7,184 bases of DNA from Bacillota bacterium. Lineage in GTDB: Bacteria; Bacillota; Clostridia; Peptostreptococcales; Anaerovoracaceae. Shown in pieces: positions 1 through 6,710 of this stretch; position 1 is the first letter of the stretch; the number at the start of each line of letters is the position of its first letter. Location: positions 1 through 7,184 of the forward strand of contig JAEXBK010000104.1 in the NCBI GenBank assembly GCA_023394035.1, read 5' to 3'. Below the pieces are notes generated by a model that was not told the origin of the DNA, ran no database searches, and saw nothing but the letters and a program-made list of their open reading frames with translations. The translations under genes and the position numbers were made by a program.

Positions 1-138
1 TTCAAGCACGCGAAGAGTCGGGCTCAGATATGTCGTCTTAAGCGGTTCTCCGTTCAGCGTCACCTTGCTGTATTCCGTAAAATTATTTCCCTTTATGTAG
101 TATTTACCGCCTACAACGGCAACCTTCTCGATTTTTAC
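1..138 (-). other. IPT/TIG-like beta domain at the C-terminus of the LTA-synthase-like protein (cut by window edge)
   Basis: Residues about 584-629 read as a beta-rich module after the sulfatase domain: VKIEKVAVVGGKYYIKG, then NNFTEYSKVTLNGEPLK and TTYLSPTLRV. The spacing of G-x-NFT-x-x-S-x-V-x-x-NG followed by a T-x-x-x-S-x-x-L strand resembles the IPT/TIG immunoglobulin-like fold. It would sit outside the membrane. The call rests on pattern only. Confidence 0.5.
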
Positions 139-1887
139 GCGGTTAACCCCCATCTTGAGGTCGGTCTTATGAAACGGATTCGTTCCCCCGTATATATAGC
201 CCTTTCCGTAGAGCATATCGTAGGCGAGAACCTTAAGCCCCTCAAGGTATTCCTGTGAGCCGTGATTCATTCTCTGGTTATATGTCACAACTGTTCCCTT
301 ATGGATTCCGACCCTGTTAAACACCTCTGACATGAGCTCATATGCCTGCATATTTGCATCCGTCTTCTGAAGTCCAATGTTATCCCATACGACATATGGC
401 GTTTCAAAAAGCGATCTGTCATATGAATCGGCAGTAACGTCAAGAGCCGGTATATGGTCTCCGAACATTACGAGAACAGTTGGCTCATCAAGCTTGTTGA
501 GGTTGTTTATGAGATCCTTTACAAACTGATCCATCTCATAAAGCTGTTGATAATAATATTCGTATTTCCACTTAAGCTCATCCGTAGGCGCTTCGGTTAT
601 ATCGACATCGGGGTTTTTTATGAGGGGCTCCGGCGGATACTTGCCGTGGCCCTGCACCGAGATAGTGTATATGTAGTCCTTTTCGTCGGTGGATTTGAGC
701 GTTTTCATGATATATTCGGTAAGAATCTTATCCTTTGCCCAATTTTTAGGTGTCTTAGGAACGTCGTGCATGTATTCTACCGACGTAAAATCATCATATC
801 CGATATTCGCAAACACCTTGTTTCTGTTATAGAAAAGCGCTCTGTGGTTATGGATCGCATGAGCCTTATAGCCTATGCTCTTAAGCGCAACAGCAATACT
901 CTCCGCAGGCTTGCTCTTAAGAACCGCCTTGAACGGATATTCACCCGGACCGAAGAATTTGATTGAAAGCCCTGTCGATATTTCAAACTCGGTATTTGCA
1001 GTTCCCGCTCCGCAGGCAGGAACCGTAAGATAGCCGCTCGAAAATTCGTTTGACAGAGCTCTGAAATTAGGTATAACGTCATTTGCCGTCTTTATCTTGT
1101 TGAAAAGCTCAGGATCCGTGAAGGATTCGAGCTGGAGCACGATAATATTCGGCTCCGTTCCCTTCGGGTCTTCCTTAAGCAACGTGGAGTTTCCTTCTTT
1201 TTCCGGTACAACATCCGGCATCAGGCTTCTTACCGCCTCGCTCGAATATTCAGGAGTCTTTTTTATTCCGGTATTTAGCCATGTATTTGAAAAACAATAC
1301 GGAACGCCGTAATCCCTGTATGCGTATGCAAGGTTTCCGAAAAATGTCGCAAGCGTGCCGTGCCTTACAAGGGCAGTAGTCATAACGAACAGAAAAATTG
1401 TCATAAGTGCCACCTTGACTACCGACTTTGCAAGGTTTCTGTTCGTTTTAGGAGATTTTATCCATATCAAAGTCACCCCTGCCGTTCCGACTATCACACC
1501 GGTTGCGATTAAGGCAAGCTTAAATTTATTGAAGTAGTTCGTAATGATTGTTGCCGCATCCGTGATTGCTGAAAGATCCTTAACCGTAAATGGCGTCATT
1601 CTTTCGATTAGAATTACTCCGTTAGCGGTTCCGATCATGAGCCATACGGCTGAAATAACGATGATAAAAAACACACGGCGCTTAAAAATCAAAGCAACCG
1701 ACAACGTCGCCGCTATTAGCAGCGCATTGTAAAGAAATACAACAGGTTGTGCCGCAAGAAATTCAAGTCCCGCAGTACCCTTTCTCGCAAGCGTTTCTAT
1801 TATCAGATTAAGAACGAACCCAAGCAAAAAACACCAAATAAGCTCGCCCTTTTTTATGTAGTCAAAAAATCTTTCTTTTTTCGTCAT
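1..1887 (-). CDS. LTA-synthase-like phosphoglycerol transferase (sulfatase fold), 3' end outside window
   Basis: The first 629 residues are visible, with no stop before the window edge. Five membrane helices lie at about 15-33, 49-68, 72-94, 124-142 and 156-174. They are followed by a large extracellular sulfatase-fold domain (about 245-560). LtaS-type enzymes cleave phosphatidylglycerol and add glycerol phosphate to a growing lipoteichoic acid chain. Expected active-site residues are present: Glu254 in LQLESF, the nucleophile Thr296 in PACGAGTANTEFE, His414 in SVQGHGKYP, and Asp477-His478 in MFGDHIPAL. These positions fall close to those of Staphylococcus aureus LtaS (Glu255, Thr300, Asp475, His476, from memory). 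After a YDMLYGKGYIYGGTNPF segment the chain continues into an IPT/TIG-like beta domain cut by the window edge. The exact polymer made cannot be told from sequence; relatives also act as LTA primases or modify other glycans. It begins 2 bases after rsmA, an uncommon neighbour for this family. Confidence 0.9.
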   Translation of the reverse strand, partial: MTKKERFFDYIKKGELIWCFLLGFVLNLIIETLARKGTAGLEFLAAQPVVFLYNALLIAATLSVALIFKRRVFFIIVISAVWLMIGTANGVILIERMTPFTVKDLSAITDAATIITNYFNKFKLALIATGVIVGTAGVTLIWIKSPKTNRNLAKSVVKVALMTIFLFVMTTALVRHGTLATFFGNLAYAYRDYGVPYCFSNTWLNTGIKKTPEYSSEAVRSLMPDVVPEKEGNSTLLKEDPKGTEPNIIVLQLESFTDPELFNKIKTANDVIPNFRALSNEFSSGYLTVPACGAGTANTEFEISTGLSIKFFGPGEYPFKAVLKSKPAESIAVALKSIGYKAHAIHNHRALFYNRNKVFANIGYDDFTSVEYMHDVPKTPKNWAKDKILTEYIMKTLKSTDEKDYIYTISVQGHGKYPPEPLIKNPDVDITEAPTDELKWKYEYYYQQLYEMDQFVKDLINNLNKLDEPTVLVMFGDHIPALDVTADSYDRSLFETPYVVWDNIGLQKTDANMQAYELMSEVFNRVGIHKGTVVTYNQRMNHGSQEYLEGLKVLAYDMLYGKGYIYGGTNPFHKTDLKMGVNRVKIEKVAVVGGKYYIKGNNFTEYSKVTLNGEPLKTTYLSPTLRVLE

Positions 1888-1889
1888 AA

Positions 1890-1897
1890 TCACCTTT
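1890..1897 (-). promoter_or_regulatory. Ribosome binding site of the LTA-synthase-like gene
   Basis: AAAGGTGA overlaps the rsmA stop codon. Its AAAGG core lies 5 bases upstream of the ATG at 1887, supporting that start and coupled translation. Confidence 0.7.
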
Positions 1898-2747
1898 CTG
1901 ATATGGAGGAGAATCCGTTTGACAAGGATGCAAATTCGTCAAGGGATAATGTTTCGGCTCTTCTTTTCGAATCTATTCCGGCTTTTTCGAGGACAAATAT
2001 CACGTCATCCTTCGGAAATCCCGCTCCCTGGAGCGAATTAAGAAGGGTCTTTCGCCTCATTCCGAAGCCGGCTTTTACGCACTTAAAAAACATGCCTTCG
2101 TCAATCAGGCTTACCGGCGGGTTTTCTCTCGGTATAAGCTTAAGAACCGCTGAATCCACCTTCGGCTGCGGAACAAAGCATGTGCTCGGAACATCCACAA
2201 CAGTCTCTACTTCGCAATAATACTGTACCGCAACGGACAGCGCCCCGTATATCCTGCTCCCCGGAGGAGATACTATGCGCTCCGCCACTTCCTTTTGCAT
2301 CATTATGGTTATACTTTCCGCCGCCACCCTGTTTTCGAGAAGGGACATTATTATCGGCGTCGTTATGTAATACGGAAGGTTTCCTATTATCTTTGCCTTT
2401 TCAAAGCCGCGCTCCGAGATCAGCTTATCTATATCTACCTTCAGCACATCATTATTTATAACTTCTATGTTCGGATACGACTTTTGCAGCTTTCCGAGTA
2501 TCGGAATAAGCCGCTCATCGAGCTCTATCGCACATACCTTCGCTGCTTTTGCTGCGGCTTCAGCCGTAAGCACGCCAAAGCCGGGTCCTATTTCGACAAC
2601 AAAATCATCGCCGGAAATATCTGCTGCATCTATAATGCTGTCAATTATCTCCTTCTCGGCAAGAAAGTTCTGTCCGAGGCTCTTTGAATTTCTGAACCCG
2701 TGATTTCTCTTTATTTCGTTTATCGTTTTTTCTGAGTATAATTCCAT
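1890..2747 (-). CDS. rsmA: 16S rRNA dimethyladenosine transferase RsmA (KsgA)
   Basis: This 285-residue enzyme is the universal methyltransferase that uses S-adenosylmethionine to dimethylate two adjacent adenosines in the 3'-terminal helix 45 loop of 16S rRNA, a late checkpoint of 30S assembly. Loss of it gives kasugamycin resistance. Motifs in order: SLGQNFL (23-29), the SAM-binding VVEIGPGFGVLT (50-61), the acidic AIELDERL (73-80), the adenine-binding NND (98-100), the catalytic NLPYYITTPI (123-132), QKEVAERI (151-158), FVPQPKVDSAVLKL (191-204), the GMRRKTLLNSL segment (229-239) and the C-terminal RAETLSLDEFASLSN (263-277). Length is normal and no residue is missing. The start has only a weak ribosome binding site (a distant GAAAGA), so it likely depends on translation of rnmV, which ends 3 bases before. 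Its TGA stop lies two bases before the next gene. Confidence 0.98.
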   Translation of the reverse strand: MELYSEKTINEIKRNHGFRNSKSLGQNFLAEKEIIDSIIDAADISGDDFVVEIGPGFGVLTAEAAAKAAKVCAIELDERLIPILGKLQKSYPNIEVINNDVLKVDIDKLISERGFEKAKIIGNLPYYITTPIIMSLLENRVAAESITIMMQKEVAERIVSPPGSRIYGALSVAVQYYCEVETVVDVPSTCFVPQPKVDSAVLKLIPRENPPVSLIDEGMFFKCVKAGFGMRRKTLLNSLQGAGFPKDDVIFVLEKAGIDSKRRAETLSLDEFASLSNGFSSISER

Positions 2748-2750
2748 ATT

Positions 2751-3326
2751 TTATATTTTGTCTATCTTTCCTACGGCCGCCTCAAAATCCTCGCGGCTTA
2801 TTCCCATTGAATTAAGCCTTTTAAGCATGGTTTTGCAGTTTGCATAGCCGATTCCGAGAATTCTTCCAAGCTCGGTTCTTCTGACCTTGGAATCTTCTGC
2901 ACCGCTAAAGCCCGCATTTTCCATATCCCTCATGGTAAATTCAAGGCCGGGCTCTTTCGCCGTAAAATGAGCTTTGCCGAGTGCCGCAACTATGGACTCC
3001 GGGGAAGCATTCTCTATGCCTATATCGCCTTTTTTCGTAGCCTCGTCCTCCGGAAGAAATGCCTGTTTCGCAAGCGGAAATCTTTCGCTTATCTTGCGGC
3101 GTATCTTTCCCCCTGCATGATCGGGATCAGTAAGAACAATCAGCCCCACCGAATCATATGCCGCTTCAAGCCGCCTCCACATTTCTGCGGACATGCCAAA
3201 ACCATGAGTTTCTATCGTAACCGCCTCTACTGCTCTGTTGATCGCAGCCGTATCGTCACGGCCTTCGACGACTATCACTTCCCTGATCACAGGCTTTGAT
3301 GATCTGTTATCAGTTGCCGCCGTCAT
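2751..3326 (-). CDS. rnmV: Ribonuclease M5 (5S rRNA maturase)
   Basis: This 191-residue enzyme cleaves both sides of precursor 5S rRNA, on the 23S-5S processing path of low-GC Gram-positive bacteria. The Toprim domain starts at about residue 14. VIVVEGRDD (17-25) holds the catalytic Glu21, and TDPDHAG (66-72) gives the DxD metal-binding pair Asp67 and Asp69. ETHGF (39-43) and FLPEDEATKKGDIGIENASPE (90-110) are also strongly M5-like, distinguishing it from DnaG or topoisomerase Toprim proteins. The C-terminal region (about 145-185) is the DUF4093-type helical part with RRTELGRILGIGYANCK. The reading frame stays open upstream to an ATG at 3377, but the ribosome binding site and usual length favour 3326. 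Even so, the protein has about 12 extra residues before the Toprim strand. Adjacency to rsmA, 3 bases away, is the usual Firmicutes arrangement. Confidence 0.96.
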   Translation of the reverse strand: MTAATDNRSSKPVIREVIVVEGRDDTAAINRAVEAVTIETHGFGMSAEMWRRLEAAYDSVGLIVLTDPDHAGGKIRRKISERFPLAKQAFLPEDEATKKGDIGIENASPESIVAALGKAHFTAKEPGLEFTMRDMENAGFSGAEDSKVRRTELGRILGIGYANCKTMLKRLNSMGISREDFEAAVGKIDKI

Positions 3327-3651
3327 TTGTTTCTCCATCCTTGTTTTCGCTGTCCGTTTTTTTGTCATCGAGCACATACAAAACTTCGCCGGGCTTTATC
3401 ATCTTGAGCTGCTTTCGTGCCTGCTCCTCTATATAGTCAAGATCCTTTACGTTCTTAAGCTCCGCTATCAGATCCTCCTTCTGCGAAAGAAGCTCCGCAT
3501 TGGTTTTCTTTAGCTGCTGCTTCTCTATGTTCAGCTGAATGATGGTTTTGATGGAAAATCCGCATAGCACAAAGAGAAAGACTATCAAAAGCGTCGCCGC
3601 AAAACGCACTATATTTAATTTTTTCCTTTTTTTGCGTTTCTCTCTTGCCAT
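3310..3651 (-). CDS. DivIC/FtsB-like septum formation initiator
   Basis: This small 113-residue bitopic membrane protein belongs to the DivIC/FtsB family, which forms a complex with FtsL and DivIB/FtsQ at the division site and links Z-ring assembly to septal peptidoglycan synthesis. The N-terminus is very basic (REKRKKRKK, residues 3-11) and should stay in the cytoplasm. One membrane helix follows at about 14-35. A coiled coil of about 36-68 is rich in Lys, Glu and Leu. The family-typical end is DYIEEQARKQLKMIKPGEVLYVL (72-94), followed by an acidic, poorly conserved tail. Length and order match the family. DivIC and FtsB cannot be told apart from sequence alone. The start at 3651 follows a GGGAGAGG; a longer reading from 3690 would only add residues inside the upstream gene. 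It overlaps the DnaD-family gene by 37 bases and rnmV by 17. Confidence 0.9.
   Translation of the reverse strand: MAREKRKKRKKLNIVRFAATLLIVFLFVLCGFSIKTIIQLNIEKQQLKKTNAELLSQKEDLIAELKNVKDLDYIEEQARKQLKMIKPGEVLYVLDDKKTDSENKDGETNDGGN
3332..3336 (-). promoter_or_regulatory. Ribosome binding site deciding the rnmV start
   Basis: GGAGA lies 5 bases upstream of the ATG at 3326, within the end of the DivIC-like gene. In-frame ATGs at 3338, 3368 and 3377 have no comparable site at proper spacing, so 3326 is preferred. Confidence 0.65.
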
Positions 3652-4907
3652 TCCTGTGCCTCTCCCATCCTTTCGGCTCTGCATGAGCACGGATCACCCA
3701 TGTGAGTTATTCCCGTATCGTTACACTTATCACATTTATAGCTTACATCCGTGTAATCTCCGGCAAAATCATTGTCTGCGAGGATTATTGTTCTCTCAAC
3801 CGTAAGCTTTTCCATTTCCTCCTGCAGACGCTGTCTTCTGGCTGCGCTTTGATCCGAGAATATCGCTTTTGAGAGATTTGTTCCAACTTCGTTTATTTTG
3901 AGGTCTATGTCGCGTATCCGCGGAAGCTTCGTGTATATCTCTTCCGTTCTTGCCTTCGCTTCTCTTTCAGCCTTCTTCCTAAGTGAGCTGTAATACTTGT
4001 TGAGCACCGCCTGTGTGACCGGCCTCGCCTCGTTAACGTCGCGCTCGGCCTCGTCTGCCTCTTTCTTCCAATTGGAAAGCACTGCATCTATATATTTAAG
4101 ATTCGGATTTGATATGCCTACAGTCTTGCCGCACGCTTCTATGATTTTCTCCATGCTGTAGCCCATCTCATCGAACCATCTGTCCATCATAAGCTTCTCG
4201 GCAGCAGAAGGATTCCTCGTAAAGCCGAGCTCCTGCATGACCTTGCGATAGTTATAATGTCTGCGATCCGTTGCTTCAAGATGTGCCTTTATATCGTCAG
4301 CCGTCGTAAAGCCCTTTGAGATCCAGCTTCTTATTACGCTGTCCATATATCTGAAGCTCGTCTTTCCGCGTTCTACGCAATAAGAAACAGCTTCAAAAAC
4401 AATCTCCGGCGATGCACCCTCATCCTTGATCCACGAAAGTATCGTCTGCATATCGCTGCTGCTCATCGTATTTCCGAGCTTTCTTTCTATTGATCTCATC
4501 AGGTCTCTTGATATCTGCTCAAAATCCGTCTGAGGTGCGCTTACATCGTCGCCCGATGTCGTGGAACCATCGCCGGTCTCGGTATGAGTGCCGTAAAACG
4601 ATTCCTTGAGATTAGTAAACTCTATCGTAAGCGAAGGCCCGTCGTTTGGACTCGCATGATATTTCTTTATCGCCCCGAGAGTCTCCCAGTAGCTCCAAGC
4701 TTCGCTTATTTTTGCCGCACTTAAGCCAAGCTGCTCGCAGATAACCCTGTCGCTCAGCTGCCTTCCCGTTTCGGCATAGCTCCTTGCATAAAGGTAGACC
4801 TTAACAAAGTCAGCCGGTGCACCCGGCATGAGCTCTTCGATAAATATGCTCTCGATGCGTATGTCCGTGAGATATATGTCTTTTACTTTTGATTTAATGT
4901 AGTTCAT
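3615..4907 (-). CDS. DnaD-family primosome protein with a helicase-loader-like N-domain fused at its C-terminus
   Basis: The 430-residue product begins with a winged-helix segment (about 14-85: KVYLYARSYAETG, a recognition helix near 62-75, and WSYWETLGAI), as in the DnaD/DnaB(Bacillus) primosomal family. A polar Ser/Thr/Asp-rich linker spans about 103-130. Two DnaD-type helical repeats follow: about 134-200, ending in YMDSVIRSWISKG, and about 216-283, ending in YIDAVLSNWKK. Both fit the family's Y-x3-I/L-x3-W motif. DnaD proteins remodel origin or fork DNA and help recruit the replicative helicase. The tail (about 300-430) is unusual. It is a charged helical region followed by C392-x2-C395 and C407-x-C409 with D397-T-G, which I read as the N-terminal region of a DnaC/DnaI loader without its ATPase. 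The gene starts 2 bases after dnaB, with only a weak ribosome binding site, and overlaps the division gene by 37 bases. The DnaD assignment is firm; the tail homology is from memory of the family. Confidence 0.88.
   Translation of the reverse strand: MNYIKSKVKDIYLTDIRIESIFIEELMPGAPADFVKVYLYARSYAETGRQLSDRVICEQLGLSAAKISEAWSYWETLGAIKKYHASPNDGPSLTIEFTNLKESFYGTHTETGDGSTTSGDDVSAPQTDFEQISRDLMRSIERKLGNTMSSSDMQTILSWIKDEGASPEIVFEAVSYCVERGKTSFRYMDSVIRSWISKGFTTADDIKAHLEATDRRHYNYRKVMQELGFTRNPSAAEKLMMDRWFDEMGYSMEKIIEACGKTVGISNPNLKYIDAVLSNWKKEADEAERDVNEARPVTQAVLNKYYSSLRKKAEREAKARTEEIYTKLPRIRDIDLKINEVGTNLSKAIFSDQSAARRQRLQEEMEKLTVERTIILADNDFAGDYTDVSYKCDKCNDTGITHMGDPCSCRAERMGEAQEWQERNAKKGKN
3659..3666 (-). promoter_or_regulatory. 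Ribosome binding site of the DivIC/FtsB-like gene
   Basis: GGGAGAGG lies 7 bases upstream of the ATG at 3651, inside the coding end of the DnaD-family gene. It favours this start over in-frame ATGs at 3684 and 3690. Confidence 0.7.
3678..4010 (-). other. Helicase-loader N-domain-like region (coiled segment plus CxxC...CxC zinc-type motif)
   Basis: This covers residues about 300-410 of the DnaD-family protein. It contains EEIYTKLPRIRDIDLKI (322-338), a Lys/Glu-rich helix ending LTVERTIILADNDF (368-381), and SYKCDKCNDTGI (389-400) followed by PCSC (406-409). This order (IPxxxxID helix, long helix, then a four-cysteine cluster with DTG between the pairs) is how I recall clostridial loader ATPases beginning before their AAA+ domain. 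The four cysteines probably bind one zinc ion. No Walker A sequence follows; the protein ends 21 residues after the last cysteine. Confidence 0.7.
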
Positions 4908-4909
4908 CT

Positions 4910-6250
4910 CTAAAATTCTTCATTGTCTTCATAAGCAAGATCGCTGAATTTTGTATATCTGTCTACCCACGCAAGCTTTATTCTTCCGGTCTCACCGTTT
5001 CTGTGCTTTGCAAGTATTACGTCGCATACGCCCGGAGTTTCGGTCGTATCCGGATTGTAATAATCGTCACGGTAAAGGAAAACTACCATGTCGGCATCCT
5101 GCTCTATTGATCCCGATTCTCTGAGGTCCGACAAGATAGGTCTGTGGTCCTGTCTTTTTTCGGGTTCACGCGAAAGCTGGGAAAGAACGATTACAGGGCA
5201 GTCTATCTCCCTCGCTAAAAGCTTCAGATACCTCGAAAGCTTACTTATTTCCTGCTGCCTGCTCTCCGATCTTCCTTCCGTGCTCATAAGCTGCAGGTAA
5301 TCGACTATTATCAAATCAAGACTTCCATACTCCGCCTTGATTCTTCTGCATTTATTTTTCATCTCCATGGCTGTAATTCCCGGAGTATCATCGATCAAAA
5401 TATTCAGCTTTGACAATGTATCAACCGCAACAAAGATATTCTGCCAGTCGCCGGGCTCAAGCTTTCCCGACCTCAGCTTATTCAGCTCTATATTTGATTC
5501 CATCGAAAGAAGTCTCTGTCCGAGCTGTACCTTCGACATCTCGAGGTTGAATATGACAGTTGTCGCATTCGCTTTTTTTGCTCCGTTAAGTGCAACATTA
5601 AGTGCAAAGGAGCTCTTTCCCATCGCAGGTCTTGCCGCAAGGATGATCAAATCCGACGGCTGGAAGCCTGATGTCTTGTCGTCAAGCTTGCTGAATCCCG
5701 TGGTGAGCCCTGTAATGCCGCCCGATGCCTTTGATGCCTTGTCGATCATATCGATGTTTTCCATCATGATCTGCATTATCTTGGAATAACTGTTGCTTTG
5801 GCGCTTTTGGGCTATTTCGAATATGCTCCTCTCAGCATGATCTAAGATCTGCTCGGCTTCGTCACCCTCTGCAAAGCTCTTCTCTCTTATGTCGTCAGCC
5901 GCCCAAATCAGCCTTCTGAGCATTGCCTTCTCGGCTACGATTTTAGCATATCCCGCCGCATTTACGGCAGAAGGCGCATCCGAAGGAAGCGAGGCAACAT
6001 ATGATCTGCCGCCTGCAAGCTCAAGACTTCCGCGCCGTTTCAGCTCGTCGCACACCGTAACAAGATCCACCGCCGTGTTGGTTCTGAAAAGCTCCATCAT
6101 CGCTGCGTAGATTTCTTTGTGTGCAGAATCGTAAAAATCGTCTTCTTTTACTATCTCCAAAATGTCAGCAAGGGCGTCCTTGCTTAGCATTGCCGCTCCG
6201 AGTGCGGCTTTCTCCGCCTGTTTATCATGCGGCGGTATTCTTTCTGCCAT
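4910..6250 (-). CDS. dnaB: Replicative DNA helicase DnaB
   Basis: This 446-residue protein is the hexameric 5'-3' helicase that unwinds DNA at the replication fork (called DnaC in Bacillus subtilis). The N-terminal DnaB domain starts PPHDKQAEKAALGAAM and runs to about residue 105; a linker follows, then the RecA-like ATPase from about 180. Walker A is ARPAMGKSS at 206-214 with Lys212, preceded by the GFxxLDDKTSGFQPSDLIILA lead-in characteristic of the family. A glutamate-containing FNLEMS strand is at 234-239. Walker B is LIIVDYLQL at 313-321 with Asp317. Downstream motifs SQLSR (357-361), DLRESGSIEQDAD (375-387) and KHRNGETG (415-422) are all intact. No intein interrupts it. Length and motifs are typical for a bacterial enzyme. 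The gene lies between rplI and the primosome-like DnaD protein; its TAG stop is two bases before the next ATG, suggesting coupled translation. Confidence 0.98.
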   Translation of the reverse strand: MAERIPPHDKQAEKAALGAAMLSKDALADILEIVKEDDFYDSAHKEIYAAMMELFRTNTAVDLVTVCDELKRRGSLELAGGRSYVASLPSDAPSAVNAAGYAKIVAEKAMLRRLIWAADDIREKSFAEGDEAEQILDHAERSIFEIAQKRQSNSYSKIMQIMMENIDMIDKASKASGGITGLTTGFSKLDDKTSGFQPSDLIILAARPAMGKSSFALNVALNGAKKANATTVIFNLEMSKVQLGQRLLSMESNIELNKLRSGKLEPGDWQNIFVAVDTLSKLNILIDDTPGITAMEMKNKCRRIKAEYGSLDLIIVDYLQLMSTEGRSESRQQEISKLSRYLKLLAREIDCPVIVLSQLSREPEKRQDHRPILSDLRESGSIEQDADMVVFLYRDDYYNPDTTETPGVCDVILAKHRNGETGRIKLAWVDRYTKFSDLAYEDNEEF

Positions 6251-6255
6251 TTTTT

Positions 6256-6261
6256 ACCTCT
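6256..6261 (-). promoter_or_regulatory. Ribosome binding site of dnaB
   Basis: AGAGGT lies 5 bases upstream of the dnaB ATG, in the 12-base gap after the rplI stop. It supports the start at 6250. Confidence 0.75.
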
Positions 6262-6262
6262 T

Positions 6263-6709
6263 TTAAGCTTCGGCAACTTCCACGACAAGGATTCCTTTGA
6301 TTTCCTGATAGAGCTTTATAGGAACTCTCGATGTTCCAAGCTGTTTGATAGGACCTTCGAGGTCTATCCTTTTCTTGTCTATTTCAATTCCAAGCTGTGC
6401 TTTTGCGGCATCAGCTATGTCCTTTGATGTAATTGAGCCGAAAAGTCTGCCCCCGTCTCCGGCTTTTGTCTTGATGACTATCTTTTTGTCTTTGAGCTCG
6501 CTTGCAAGTTTCTCCGCATTTGCTTTGTTATCTGCAGCCTGCTGCTCTATCATGGCCTTTTCCTTTTCGAGCGCCCTGACATTCGCAGGAGTCGCTTCGA
6601 CTGCAAAGCCCTTAGGAATCAGCATATTTCTTGCAAATCCGTCATTTACATTTGCTATTTCTCCGGCTTTTCCTGTGCCGTTAACATCTTTTTTCAGAAT
6701 TACTTTCAC
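6263..6709 (-). CDS. rplI: 50S ribosomal protein L9
   Basis: This 148-residue protein is the usual length for L9, a two-domain protein of the large subunit that binds 23S rRNA near the L1 stalk base and affects reading-frame fidelity. The N-terminal domain has the L9 signature: MKVILKKDV at the start, then G13-x-x-G16, V21-x-x-G24-F25, N28-M-L30 and IPKGFA (31-36). Met29 sits where Phe or Tyr is more common. A charged connecting helix spans about 41-75. The C-terminal domain begins with IKTKAGDGGRLFGSIT (79-94) and ends at a hydrophobic VVEV strand. Both histidines often seen in the C-terminal strand region appear replaced (Ser127, Tyr134), which is tolerated in the family. The start is GTG, chosen because it gives the canonical MKVIL N-terminus and follows a strong GGAGGAG. 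It lies 1 base after gdpP and 12 bases before dnaB. Confidence 0.98.
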   Translation of the reverse strand: MKVILKKDVNGTGKAGEIANVNDGFARNMLIPKGFAVEATPANVRALEKEKAMIEQQAADNKANAEKLASELKDKKIVIKTKAGDGGRLFGSITSKDIADAAKAQLGIEIDKKRIDLEGPIKQLGTSRVPIKLYQEIKGILVVEVAEA

Positions 6710-6710
6710 T

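Noticed and set aside
873..1082. Minus-strand open frame of 69 codons inside the LTA-synthase-like gene
   Set aside because: Out of frame with the catalytic Thr296 region it covers; no ribosome binding site or domain.
454..2220. Series of plus-strand open frames antisense to the LTA-synthase-like gene and rsmA
   Set aside because: They lie opposite genes with clear motifs, show no recognisable domains and arise from the codon use of the real frame.
2295..2703. Overlapping plus-strand open frames opposite rsmA
   Set aside because: Low-complexity translations with no domain, fully inside a conserved methyltransferase gene on the other strand.
2748..2775. AT-rich stretch around the rnmV/rsmA junction as a possible promoter
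   Set aside because: No convincing -35/-10 pair with proper spacing, and only 3 bases are non-coding.
3652..3690. Longer start of the DivIC-like protein at 3690 or 3684
   Set aside because: The added residues lack family similarity, and a good ribosome binding site precedes 3651.
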